Shown: piece by piece, positions 1 to 5,094 of the stretch
Position numbering within the stretch: the stretch's first letter is position 1
How the letters are laid out: every line of letters starts with the position of its first letter
Source of the DNA: an uncultured Selenomonadales bacterium
Lineage (GTDB): Bacteria; Bacillota_C; Negativicutes; Selenomonadales; Selenomonadaceae
Reading direction: 5' to 3'
NCBI GenBank assembly: GCA_947302675.1
Contig: CAMYWI010000130.1
Location: forward strand, 1 to 5,094
DNA: 5,094 nt
The notes under the pieces: generated by a model
What the model saw: only the letters and a program-made list of their open reading frames with translations
The model's database searches: none
Told to the model about the DNA's origin: nothing
Program-made: the position numbers and the translations under genes

Positions 1-167
1 GCGATGAGACTTCCACAGTAGCGGCGGGCGCGTTGATTACGTCAATCAGCAAGGTAAGCAACTCGCAAGTCAGCGGCTACGAGGTCATTGAATTAAACTA
101 CGCGACTAACTTGGTCAAGAGCAATGTTGCGGTTCAAGTCACTAAGACTAAACCGGGCAACACCTAA
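1..167 (+). CDS. C-terminal end of an unrecognised protein (5' truncated by window edge)
   Basis: One forward frame, whose first full codon is at position 3, stays open for 54 codons and ends at TAA 165-167; the other two forward frames hit stops within the first 21 bases. The visible tail starts DETSTVAAGALITSIS and ends VQVTKTKPGNT. It is rich in Ser, Thr, Val and Asn with alternating hydrophobic residues, which suggests beta-strands, and shows no membrane helix or catalytic motif. The rho-independent terminator 25 bp downstream supports it as the real end of a gene or operon. I do not recognise the family. The strand-rich tail faintly resembles envelope proteins such as MreC, but that is too weak to name. 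The reading frame is fairly sure; the function is unknown. Confidence 0.6.
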   Translation, partial: DETSTVAAGALITSISKVSNSQVSGYEVIELNYATNLVKSNVAVQVTKTKPGNT

Positions 168-192
168 AGAATAACTCGACATAAAAATTTTT

Positions 193-225
193 TGCGCGGT
201 CTCAATCGAGGCGGCGCATTTTTTT
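193..225 (+). terminator. Rho-independent terminator after the partial gene
   Basis: TGCGC (193-197) pairs with GCGCA (214-218). Inside it, after one G-G mismatch and a G-C pair, TCTC (200-203) pairs with GAGG (208-211) around the loop AATC. Seven T residues follow (219-225). It lies 25 bp after the stop codon of the upstream gene and just before a promoter, so it separates the two transcription units. Confidence 0.82.
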
Positions 226-237
226 ACTTAAATCTTA

Positions 238-265
238 TTGCAAGCAAAAGAATTTCTGATATAAT
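238..265 (+). promoter_or_regulatory. Predicted sigma-70/SigA-type promoter with extended -10
   Basis: A perfect TATAAT lies at 260-265, preceded by TG at 257-258, giving an extended -10 (TGaTATAAT). A partial -35, TTGCAA (238-243, 4 of 6 consensus bases), sits 16 bp upstream of it. Transcription would start near 271-273, leaving a 5' UTR of only about 22 nt that begins almost at the ribosome binding site. It should drive the two-lipoprotein unit and, by read-through, the genes behind it. No operator-like inverted repeat is evident. Confidence 0.75.
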
Positions 266-275
266 GCGGGCGAAG

Positions 276-283
276 AAAGGAGG
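276..283 (+). promoter_or_regulatory. Ribosome binding site that fixes the start of the first lipoprotein
   Basis: AAAGGAGG lies 10 nt before ATG 294. It decides between this ATG and an in-frame TTG at 192, which would put the start inside the terminator hairpin and upstream of the promoter. Confidence 0.85.
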
Positions 284-293
284 AAGGTTCTTT

Positions 294-953
294 ATGCCCG
301 TGAAAATTTTAATCTGCGCGATGACGCTGGTAGCGTTGCTGATGAGCGGCTGCGGCGGAGAAGAAAAAGTCGAGGGCAGTCCCGATAAAGCAATCCTCGC
401 TTATGCGGAGATATTCATGAAGGGCGAGTCGGAAAATTTGGCGGCGGCGGGTTTTTCGGAAGAGTACAAGGAAAATATTCGCGGTCAAATGACAGAGGCG
501 TTCAGCGAATCTTTCAAAGACGTTGCGCCGCTCAACGACGCGAGCTTAAATCAAGTCGCTCAAAAATTTTATACGCGCTTTAAAGACGATATAAAGTTCA
601 AGGCGACGCTCAAGAAAGCTGACGCCAAAAATCCCGTCGTAGAGCTGACAACCACTCCGCCGGATCAAATCGGAGCTAATCGCGCGGCGGTCAACAATGA
701 CGAGCTAATTGCTTTAATCGGAATGGTCGGGCAACTCAAAGCCGACGGCGCAACTGACGAACAACTTGCCAACAATCCCGAAGTTCAAAAGTTGGCGGTG
801 ACCGCGCTTGAAAAATATATCGATAACATTCCTCTGCAAACGGAAAAAAGTCTCGACGTAATTTGCGAGGCGGTCAAAGGCTCCGACGGCAAAACCCTTT
901 GGGTTCCGCAAGATCTTAAAGTCTTCAAGAACTTTATAAGAGGGCAATCTTAA
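294..953 (+). CDS. Small lipoprotein, first of two tandem paralogs
   Basis: This is a predicted 219-residue lipoprotein. Residues 1-19 form a type II signal peptide (MPVKILICAMTLVALL core) ending in the lipobox MSGC, so Cys20 would be lipidated and the protein anchored in the envelope facing outward or periplasmically. The mature part is soluble and helix-rich, with no membrane segment or visible catalytic motif. It aligns along its length with the next gene; shared blocks include VEG..DKA.LAYA (about 26-38), AAAG (50-53), ESFK (72-75), KAT.K (103-107), PVVELT.T (114-121) and GSDGK (196-200). The start is ATG 294, set by AAAGGAGG and a promoter ending at 265. A 42-nt gap without terminator joins it to its paralog, so the two are probably co-transcribed. 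The architecture recalls uncharacterised Firmicute lipoprotein families of the DUF5105 kind, but I cannot confirm membership. The lipoprotein call is firm; the role is unknown. Confidence 0.88.
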   Translation: MPVKILICAMTLVALLMSGCGGEEKVEGSPDKAILAYAEIFMKGESENLAAAGFSEEYKENIRGQMTEAFSESFKDVAPLNDASLNQVAQKFYTRFKDDIKFKATLKKADAKNPVVELTTTPPDQIGANRAAVNNDELIALIGMVGQLKADGATDEQLANNPEVQKLAVTALEKYIDNIPLQTEKSLDVICEAVKGSDGKTLWVPQDLKVFKNFIRGQS

Positions 954-995
954 TTCGGCAGTACAAAATTTAAAAATAAACAGGAGGCATTTTTT

Positions 996-1703
996 ATGCT
1001 TAGGAAAGTTTTGTTTGGTTTGTTGACGGCACTGCTCGCGCTCAGCTTGGTTGGCTGCGGCGGCAACAAGGGCGGCGACGCCGAGAAGAAGGACGACAAA
1101 GCGGCGGAAGTTAAGGTCGAGGGCACTGCCGATAAAGCAGTCCTCGCCTACGCGCAACTTTACGCTTACGGCGTTATCGAGGACGAGAATCAAGCGGCGG
1201 CGGGCATGACCGAAGCCGACATTGAAAAAGTCCAAGAGCAAGTCATTGCGCCGTTGGTTGAGTCTTTCAAAGGCTACCCGCTCAGCGATGAGAGCGTCGC
1301 CACTATGACCGCGCAGTACATTGAAAAACTTCACACCGCTATGGACATGAAAGCAACCGTTAAGACAGACGACAAGGAACACCCCGTTGTTGAACTCACC
1401 GCCACGACGATTAACCAAGAAGGCGCGTCGAAAGTTGCCGAGACCAACGCTGATTTGGTCGCGCTCGGCACCGCTTATGCCGAACTCCAGGCTCAAGGCT
1501 TGACCGAAGAACAACTCAAGGAAAGCCCCGACTTCCAACAGTTCGCGCTTGAGTCAATCGACAAATTCATCAACGAGTTCCCGCTCAACGCTGAAAGCAC
1601 CCTTGAGGTCACCTGCAATGTTGTTGAAGGTTCCGACGGCAAAATGTACTATGCACCCGCCGACCCCCAAGCCGTTGCAAAATTCGTGACGGGTCAGAAA
1701 TAA
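996..1703 (+). CDS. Small lipoprotein, second of two tandem paralogs
   Basis: This 235-residue lipoprotein has a signal peptide at residues 1-20 and a lipobox LVGC with Cys21. A charged, low-complexity spacer (Gly, Lys, Asp, Glu; about 22-38), longer than in the first copy, would hold the folded domain off the membrane. The rest matches the preceding gene: VEG..DKA.LAYA (41-53), AAAG (67-70), ESFK (89-92), KAT.K (119-123), PVVELT.T (130-137) and GSDGK (212-216). ATG 996 has AGGAGG at 982-987 with an 8-nt spacer. Its codons end in C more often than those of the first copy (GCC, ACC, CTC, GTC, GAC), which hints at stronger expression or a different history; this is an impression, not a computed index. 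A terminator follows 20 bp after the stop. Tandem duplication is the simplest origin. No catalytic residues or binding motif are evident, so the function is unknown. Confidence 0.9.
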   Translation: MLRKVLFGLLTALLALSLVGCGGNKGGDAEKKDDKAAEVKVEGTADKAVLAYAQLYAYGVIEDENQAAAGMTEADIEKVQEQVIAPLVESFKGYPLSDESVATMTAQYIEKLHTAMDMKATVKTDDKEHPVVELTATTINQEGASKVAETNADLVALGTAYAELQAQGLTEEQLKESPDFQQFALESIDKFINEFPLNAESTLEVTCNVVEGSDGKMYYAPADPQAVAKFVTGQK

Positions 1704-1723
1704 TTTTTAGCAAAAAATTCTTT

Positions 1724-1751
1724 GCTCGGCTTTCGTCGGGCGATTTTTTTT
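1724..1751 (+). terminator. Intra-cluster rho-independent terminator or attenuator
   Basis: GCTCGGC (1724-1730) pairs with GTCGGGC (1735-1741) around the loop TTTC, seven pairs including two G-U. GA and then eight T residues (1744-1751) follow. The T-tract ends 3 nt before the ribosome binding site of the peptidase gene. No convincing promoter lies between the hairpin and that gene, so the element probably lowers, rather than abolishes, transcription into the peptidase and DUF4337 genes. Confidence 0.75.
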
Positions 1752-1754
1752 AAC

Positions 1755-1761
1755 AAAGGAG
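1755..1761 (+). promoter_or_regulatory. Ribosome binding site that fixes the peptidase start
   Basis: AAAGGAG lies 8 nt before ATG 1770. It favours this start over an in-frame TTG at 1722, which lies at the terminator hairpin and would put 16 extra residues ahead of an otherwise textbook lipoprotein signal peptide. Confidence 0.85.
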
Positions 1762-1769
1762 ATGAGGAC

Positions 1770-3794
1770 ATGCAAAGGGCGATTCAAAAAATTTCCTTGC
1801 TACTGATAATCTGCGCGGCGATTTTAATAAGCGGTTGCGGCGACGACACGCCTAAGGAAAAACTCGCGCCCGTAACTAAAGCGGCGAGTTTCGACGACGA
1901 ATACAACGCGCAGGATACGTGGCTGATTTACTGGTATCTTTGCGGCACGGATTTAGAGACGGAGGGCGGCGCGGCGTCGGCTGACTTCCAAGAACTTTTG
2001 AACGTCACGTTGCCGGCGAACGTAAAAGTTTTGATTCAAACGGGCGGCACCGAGCAATGGCAAAACAACGTTGTCACGAGCGGCGCAGTCGAGCGTTATC
2101 TTTACGCCTCTGACGGTCTGCAACGCCTCGAAACTTTGCAAGATGCCGACATGGGCGACATGAATACTTTGGCTGACTTCGTGCGCTACGGTTCGCAAAT
2201 GCCTGCCGACCACAGAGTTTTTGTTTTCTGGGATCACGGCGGCGGCTCGGCGGCGGGCGTCTGTTTCGACGAGCGCACGGGCAACTGTCTTGACTTGAAT
2301 GATATTCGCAACGCATTTACCGCGACGCACCAACCTTCCGCCGATAACCCGCCGTTTGAAATGATTGGTTTCGACGCTTGCTTAATGGCGACTTATGACA
2401 CGGTTAACACGCTTGACGGCTTGACGCGCTTTATGACTGGTTCGGAAGAAGTGGAGCCGGGCTTGGGTTGGAACTACACGGGCTGGGTTGGAGCTTTGGC
2501 GCAAAATCCTGCAATGGGCGGCGCGAAACTCGGTCAAGTCATTTGCGATACCTACTACTCCGCGTGCTCGGAATACGACTTGGAAGATACCGTCACGCTG
2601 TCGGTTATCGACTTGAATCAACTGCCCGAACTTCGCACGGCTTACGAGGCGTTCGGGCTTGAGGCTTTAAAGTTGGCGTATCAGAATCCGAGAAACTTTT
2701 TCTCCAACTTCGGGCGCGGCGCGATTAACGCGGAGAATTACGGCGGCAACACTCGTCGAACGGGCTACACAAACATGGTTGACTTAGTCGATTTGGCGAA
2801 GAGCAACCAAAGCATTTTGCCCAAAACCGCCGACAGGTTGATTAGCGCGGTTGACGGTGCGGTCGTTTACAGAATCAACGGCGCGTACCGCAACAAGGGC
2901 GGCGGCTTGTCGAGTTTCTACAGCTACAGCGGCGACGAGCAGAGCCTTGTCAATTATCTCAATCAAGACGCGGCTCCTCTTCCGCAGAAAATTTTGTACT
3001 ACTATCTGATTTACGGCGAGATCCCCGACGACGTTAAGTCTTATGTCGAGCAAGCGCAACTTCCCGAAACGCCCGCGCCCATGCCGACGGCTCCGCCCGC
3101 GCAGAGGCAGGAGATCTTCCAAATTTCGCAGCTGGAAGATTTCCCCGTGCAAATGGACAGCAACGGCAATGCGTTCGTTCAGCTCAACACGGAGCAAATG
3201 GATTTGTTGTCGAGCGTGCATTGCCAGTTGCTTTACATGGGGCTTGAAGACGACGTGATTCTTTATCTTGGTAGCGACGCTGATGTTAATGCGGACTGGG
3301 ACAGCGGCAGGTTCACGGACAATTTCAGAGGCGTTTGGCCAATGCTTGACGGTCACCCCGTTTACGTCGAGATCACGGCGGAGAATGACGGCTACAATCT
3401 TTATGCAATTCCGGTTAAGCTTAACGGCGTCGAGTGCAATTTGCTTGTCGCCTACGTTTACGAGGACGAGAAATATTATATCTTGGGCGCACGCAAGGGC
3501 ATTGACAATCACGGCATGAGCGACCGCGATTTGATTAAACTCCGCGAGGGCGACGAGATCACTACGATTCATTACGGCATGACGATTTCGGGCGACGACG
3601 AAGACTTTACACAGGTCGAAGTTGACACGTTCCAAATCGGTGCCAATCCCGAAATTAAAGACGAGCCGCTCGGCGACGGCAACTACGGCTACGGTTTCGA
3701 GTTCATGACGCCGACAGACGACAGCGCGTTCTCCAACTTTATCATGTTCACGGTCAACGGCGGCGAGATCACGACGAACATTGACGTTCAGTAA
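1770..3794 (+). CDS. Clostripain-family (peptidase C11) lipoprotein cysteine protease
   Basis: This 674-residue protein is a predicted surface or periplasmic cysteine endopeptidase. Residues 1-22 are a lipoprotein signal peptide with lipobox ISGC (Cys23). The C11 domain spans roughly 50-420. It opens with WLIYWYLCGTDLE (51-63), carries the catalytic His in FWDHGGGS (His156) and the catalytic Cys in GFDACLM (Cys204). It continues with the family-typical EEVEPGLGWNY (226-236), YTNMVDLVDLA (333-343) and GGGLSSFYSY (377-386). In the studied C11 enzyme PmC11, the Asp two residues before the Cys helps form an acidic S1 pocket; Asp202 sits at that place, so cleavage after Arg or Lys is expected (inference). 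A Pro/Ala-rich linker (about 431-446) leads to a C-terminal region of about 225 residues, predicted beta-rich, that I cannot assign. Maturation may involve self-cleavage between His156 and Cys204, as in the family, but the site is not obvious. The gene follows a terminator and is coupled to the downstream DUF4337 gene by a 14-nt gap. Targets are unknown. Confidence 0.92.
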   Translation: MQRAIQKISLLLIICAAILISGCGDDTPKEKLAPVTKAASFDDEYNAQDTWLIYWYLCGTDLETEGGAASADFQELLNVTLPANVKVLIQTGGTEQWQNNVVTSGAVERYLYASDGLQRLETLQDADMGDMNTLADFVRYGSQMPADHRVFVFWDHGGGSAAGVCFDERTGNCLDLNDIRNAFTATHQPSADNPPFEMIGFDACLMATYDTVNTLDGLTRFMTGSEEVEPGLGWNYTGWVGALAQNPAMGGAKLGQVICDTYYSACSEYDLEDTVTLSVIDLNQLPELRTAYEAFGLEALKLAYQNPRNFFSNFGRGAINAENYGGNTRRTGYTNMVDLVDLAKSNQSILPKTADRLISAVDGAVVYRINGAYRNKGGGLSSFYSYSGDEQSLVNYLNQDAAPLPQKILYYYLIYGEIPDDVKSYVEQAQLPETPAPMPTAPPAQRQEIFQISQLEDFPVQMDSNGNAFVQLNTEQMDLLSSVHCQLLYMGLEDDVILYLGSDADVNADWDSGRFTDNFRGVWPMLDGHPVYVEITAENDGYNLYAIPVKLNGVECNLLVAYVYEDEKYYILGARKGIDNHGMSDRDLIKLREGDEITTIHYGMTISGDDEDFTQVEVDTFQIGANPEIKDEPLGDGNYGYGFEFMTPTDDSAFSNFIMFTVNGGEITTNIDVQ

Positions 3795-3796
3795 TT

Positions 3797-3801
3797 GGAG
3801 G
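3797..3801 (+). promoter_or_regulatory. Ribosome binding site for a TTG start
   Basis: GGAGG begins 2 nt after the peptidase stop codon and lies 7 nt before TTG 3809. It supports the non-ATG start of the DUF4337 gene. No in-frame ATG occurs before codon 71, well after the first membrane segment. Confidence 0.8.
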
Positions 3802-3808
3802 AATTTAT

Positions 3809-4354
3809 TTGTCTAACAAGACAGAGATTGACGAAACCAAGACAAAGGATTTTCCTAAGCGAACAAATCAGTTGATTGCGTTGACGGCTTTGATTTTGGC
3901 AATCTGCGCGACATTCGCCTCACTTTACGCGGGCGCGAACGCGAGCAAGGGAATTTTGGCGCAAGGTCAAGCGTCGGACGGCTGGGCATATTATCAAGCA
4001 AAGAGCATTAAAGAAACGATGTATCGAATGCAGATTGAGGCGTTGGAGACAGACCCGCCCGATAATGTTGACCCGGCGAAGTTAGAAATATTAAGGCAAA
4101 AGTATCAGCAGACCGCCGACCGCTACGACGCCGAGCAGTTAGAAATACGCAAGGCGGCGAATCTTAAGGAGGCGGAGCGCGATCATTTCTTGGAACTGAA
4201 TCGCGGTTTCGCGGGTTCGCTGACTTATTTGCAAATCGCGATTTTGCTCGTGTCGCTGTGCGGGCTAATGAAGGAAATTTATTTTTGGTACGCGGGCATG
4301 GCGATAGGCGCGTTCGGAATTTTTAACTTTGTTCAGACAATGATGATGGTTTGA
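3809..4354 (+). CDS. DUF4337-type membrane protein, TTG start
   Basis: This 181-residue inner-membrane protein has one helix near the N-terminus (about 21-42) and two close to the C-terminus (about 137-154 and 157-178). Between them lies a soluble, charged, probably coiled-coil stretch (about 62-135). The block after the first helix, ASKGILAQGQASDGWAYYQA (45-64) followed by KSIKETMY, is the hallmark I know from DUF4337 proteins, whose function has not been established. The length is normal for that family. The start is TTG 3809, backed by GGAGG at 3797-3801. With only 14 nt from the peptidase stop codon and no terminator between them, the two genes are very likely co-transcribed. This may mean the protein works at the membrane alongside the lipoprotein protease, but nothing in its sequence shows an interaction. 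A terminator follows 9 bp after its stop, and its last 32 bases overlap an antisense ORF. Confidence 0.87.
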   Translation: MSNKTEIDETKTKDFPKRTNQLIALTALILAICATFASLYAGANASKGILAQGQASDGWAYYQAKSIKETMYRMQIEALETDPPDNVDPAKLEILRQKYQQTADRYDAEQLEIRKAANLKEAERDHFLELNRGFAGSLTYLQIAILLVSLCGLMKEIYFWYAGMAIGAFGIFNFVQTMMMV

Positions 4355-4742
4355 AAAATTCTTGCCGCTCGAAAGTTTTGGGCGGCTTTTTTATTGCGAG
4401 CACGAAACAAATTGCGCCGATTAAAATTAAAATCAGTGCGTCAGGAAAAAGCTTTGGAGCCGCGCCCATTGATTCGTTCGGGAAGGTGTAGCCCGAAAGT
4501 ATGAACGCCGGAACAGGATACATTGTCGTTGCGCGAATGAAACTGATTTCGCGCTTGAAAAATCGTGCCACCAATGCGCACATGCCCTCCACGCTGAAAA
4601 TGAATGCGCCGCCCAAAATTAACACGTCGACGAGCGGAAAGTTGTCAAAAATTATCGTCGGGATATTCTTTACAATGTCGGGCGCGAAAAGTATTCTGAA
4701 CAGCAAAAGATAAGCCAACGCCGCGCCAAAAATAAAAATCAA
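4323..4742 (-). pseudogene. ABC-2 type transporter permease, C-terminal remnant
   Basis: This 139-codon open frame reads like the last third of an ABC-2 efflux permease (YbhS/YhhJ-like); complete ones have roughly 370 residues. Membrane segments fall at about 2-19, 35-60, 72-88 and 99-117. The signature VPAFILSGYTFPNESM (77-92) matches the P.FLLSGF.FP.E.M motif of the family. The N-terminal helix, the large periplasmic domain and the first core helices are missing. A second gap seems to lie just after the signature: the stretch of about 30 residues usually found before the last helix (LFPDALILILIG, 98-109) is reduced to a few. The frame begins at TTG 4742-4740, overlapping the TGA of the truncated HlyD-like gene, with no convincing ribosome binding site. 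Its end runs through the terminator of the convergent gene and 32 bases into that gene, so its last 20 or so residues may not be native. It is most likely non-functional; a short coupled protein is the less likely alternative. Confidence 0.65.
4364..4392 (+). terminator. Rho-independent terminator after the DUF4337 gene
   Basis: GCCGCTC (4364-4370) pairs with GGGCGGC (4380-4386), seven pairs with one G-U, around the loop GAAAGTTTT. Six T residues follow (4387-4392). It begins 9 bp after the DUF4337 stop codon. Read on the minus strand the hairpin is followed by AAGAATTTTT, so it may also stop transcription arriving from the right, weakly. Confidence 0.85.
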
Positions 4743-5094
4743 TCTGCGCGGGCTTTTTCTTCGGCGAACTTTGCTTGAGCCAATGCGGATTGAGTGGTGT
4801 CGCGTTGCATTTCGGTCAAAGCCGCCGCCTCGACTTGCTGAGCTTGAATCGCCGCGATATTCGCCTCAAGCTGAAGTTTTTGCGCATCCAAGTCTCGCCC
4901 GTCGATTTGCGCAATGACTTGTCCCGCTTGAACAGCGTCGCCCTCCTCAACCAAGAGTTTCACGACGCGCCCAGAAATTTTTGAGTTAATGTCTATTTCT
5001 TTGGCGTCGGCTCGTCCCCATGTGACTTCCTGCGAAATTTTTCCGCGAAGTACGACGGAGAAATTTCGCTGTACGTGCGCAAAAGTTTTTCCTG
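4739..5094 (-). pseudogene. HlyD/YbhG-like membrane fusion protein, truncated
   Basis: From the right edge (first full codon 5092-5090) a minus-strand frame stays open for 117 codons to TGA 4741-4739, so the GTG at 4963 is internal and not the start. The visible part includes WGRADAKEIDINSKISGRV (about 25-43) and then KLLVEEGDAVQAGQVIAQID (45-64). These are the first strands and the biotinyl-lipoyl-like hairpin of periplasmic adaptor proteins that link an inner-membrane pump to an outer-membrane exit duct. An Ala/Gln-rich helix follows (about 66-117), the first arm of the usual coiled-coil hairpin. It ends abruptly at EEKARAD. The return arm, second lipoyl half and beta-barrel, some 200 residues in complete adaptors, are missing. 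The next bases encode permease sequence in another frame, so the loss looks like a deletion and not a point mutation. The N-terminus lies outside the window. The family call is firm; the pseudogene call depends on the junction being real and not an assembly error. Confidence 0.75.

Noticed and set aside
192..293. N-terminal extension of the first lipoprotein from TTG 192
   Set aside because: It would start within a terminator hairpin and upstream of the promoter. ATG 294 has a proper ribosome binding site and yields a normal signal peptide.
714..1538. Minus-strand open frame of 274 codons across both lipoprotein genes
   Set aside because: It is antisense to two well-supported lipoprotein genes with promoter, ribosome binding sites and lipoboxes. 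It has no ribosome binding site and its product has no recognisable domain.
1675..1704. Possible promoter TTGCAA - 18 bp - AATAAT at the end of the second lipoprotein gene
   Set aside because: Both boxes are imperfect and lie in coding sequence. A transcript from here would still have to cross the terminator at 1724-1751.
1722..1769. N-terminal extension of the peptidase from TTG 1722
   Set aside because: It begins at the terminator stem and adds 16 residues before a complete lipoprotein signal peptide. AAAGGAG points to ATG 1770.
2784..3635. Minus-strand open frame of 283 codons inside the peptidase gene
   Set aside because: Its product is a Val/Arg/Asn/His-rich composition typical of the reverse complement of GAC/GGC/GCG-rich coding sequence. 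The sense strand has catalytic motifs and homology.
4739..4963. GTG 4963 as the start of a 74-residue minus-strand protein
   Set aside because: The same frame is open to the window edge and the upstream codons encode the expected adaptor sequence (GRADAKEIDINSKISGRV), so GTG is an internal Val.
4501..4984. Plus-strand open frames at 4501-4713 and 4775-4984
   Set aside because: They are antisense to recognisable permease and adaptor sequence, lack ribosome binding sites and encode nothing family-like.
1..5094. CRISPR array, tRNA/rRNA, insertion sequence ends, attachment site or origin repeats
   Set aside because: I looked for regularly spaced repeats, cloverleaf-like stretches, transposase motifs and terminal inverted repeats on both strands and saw none. 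Gaps between genes are short and are explained by terminators, a promoter and ribosome binding sites.

Overview
The window looks like chromosomal DNA from an anaerobic, diderm Firmicute, most likely a member of the Negativicutes (Selenomonas/Sporomusa side). This is inference. It rests on strong AGGAGG-type ribosome binding sites and compact rho-independent terminators (Firmicute-like), combined with an HlyD-type periplasmic adaptor remnant (diderm-like), several lipoproteins, a clostripain-family protease and GCG/GGC-rich codon use. No RNA gene, CRISPR array, insertion sequence or phage gene is visible.

Layout. Positions 1-167 hold the 3' end of an unrecognised plus-strand gene, closed by a terminator at 193-225. 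A good extended -10 promoter (238-265) then starts a plus-strand run of four genes. Two are paralogous small lipoproteins (294-953 and 996-1703). The third is a large lipoprotein peptidase of the C11/clostripain family (1770-3794). The fourth is a three-helix membrane protein of the DUF4337 type (3809-4354) that starts at TTG 14 nt after the peptidase. A terminator at 1724-1751 separates the lipoprotein pair from the peptidase/DUF4337 pair, so the second pair is probably expressed mainly by read-through, at a lower level. The run ends at a terminator at 4364-4392.

Positions 4323-5094 on the minus strand hold what looks like the wreck of an ABC-2 type drug-efflux operon. An HlyD/YbhG-like adaptor gene enters from the right edge and stops abruptly where its coiled coil should continue. 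Out of frame, and overlapping its stop codon, begins the C-terminal part of an ABC-2 permease that itself seems to lack an internal segment. The ATPase that normally accompanies these two genes is absent at the junction.

Together the intact genes form an envelope cassette: three lipoproteins, one of them a predicted secreted Arg/Lys-type cysteine protease, plus an inner-membrane protein of unknown function. A functional link between protease and DUF4337 protein is suggested only by their tight spacing. I see no clear evidence of a wholly new system. The points most worth checking are the efflux-operon deletion junction, the peptidase's uncharacterised C-terminal region, and the peptidase-DUF4337 pairing.
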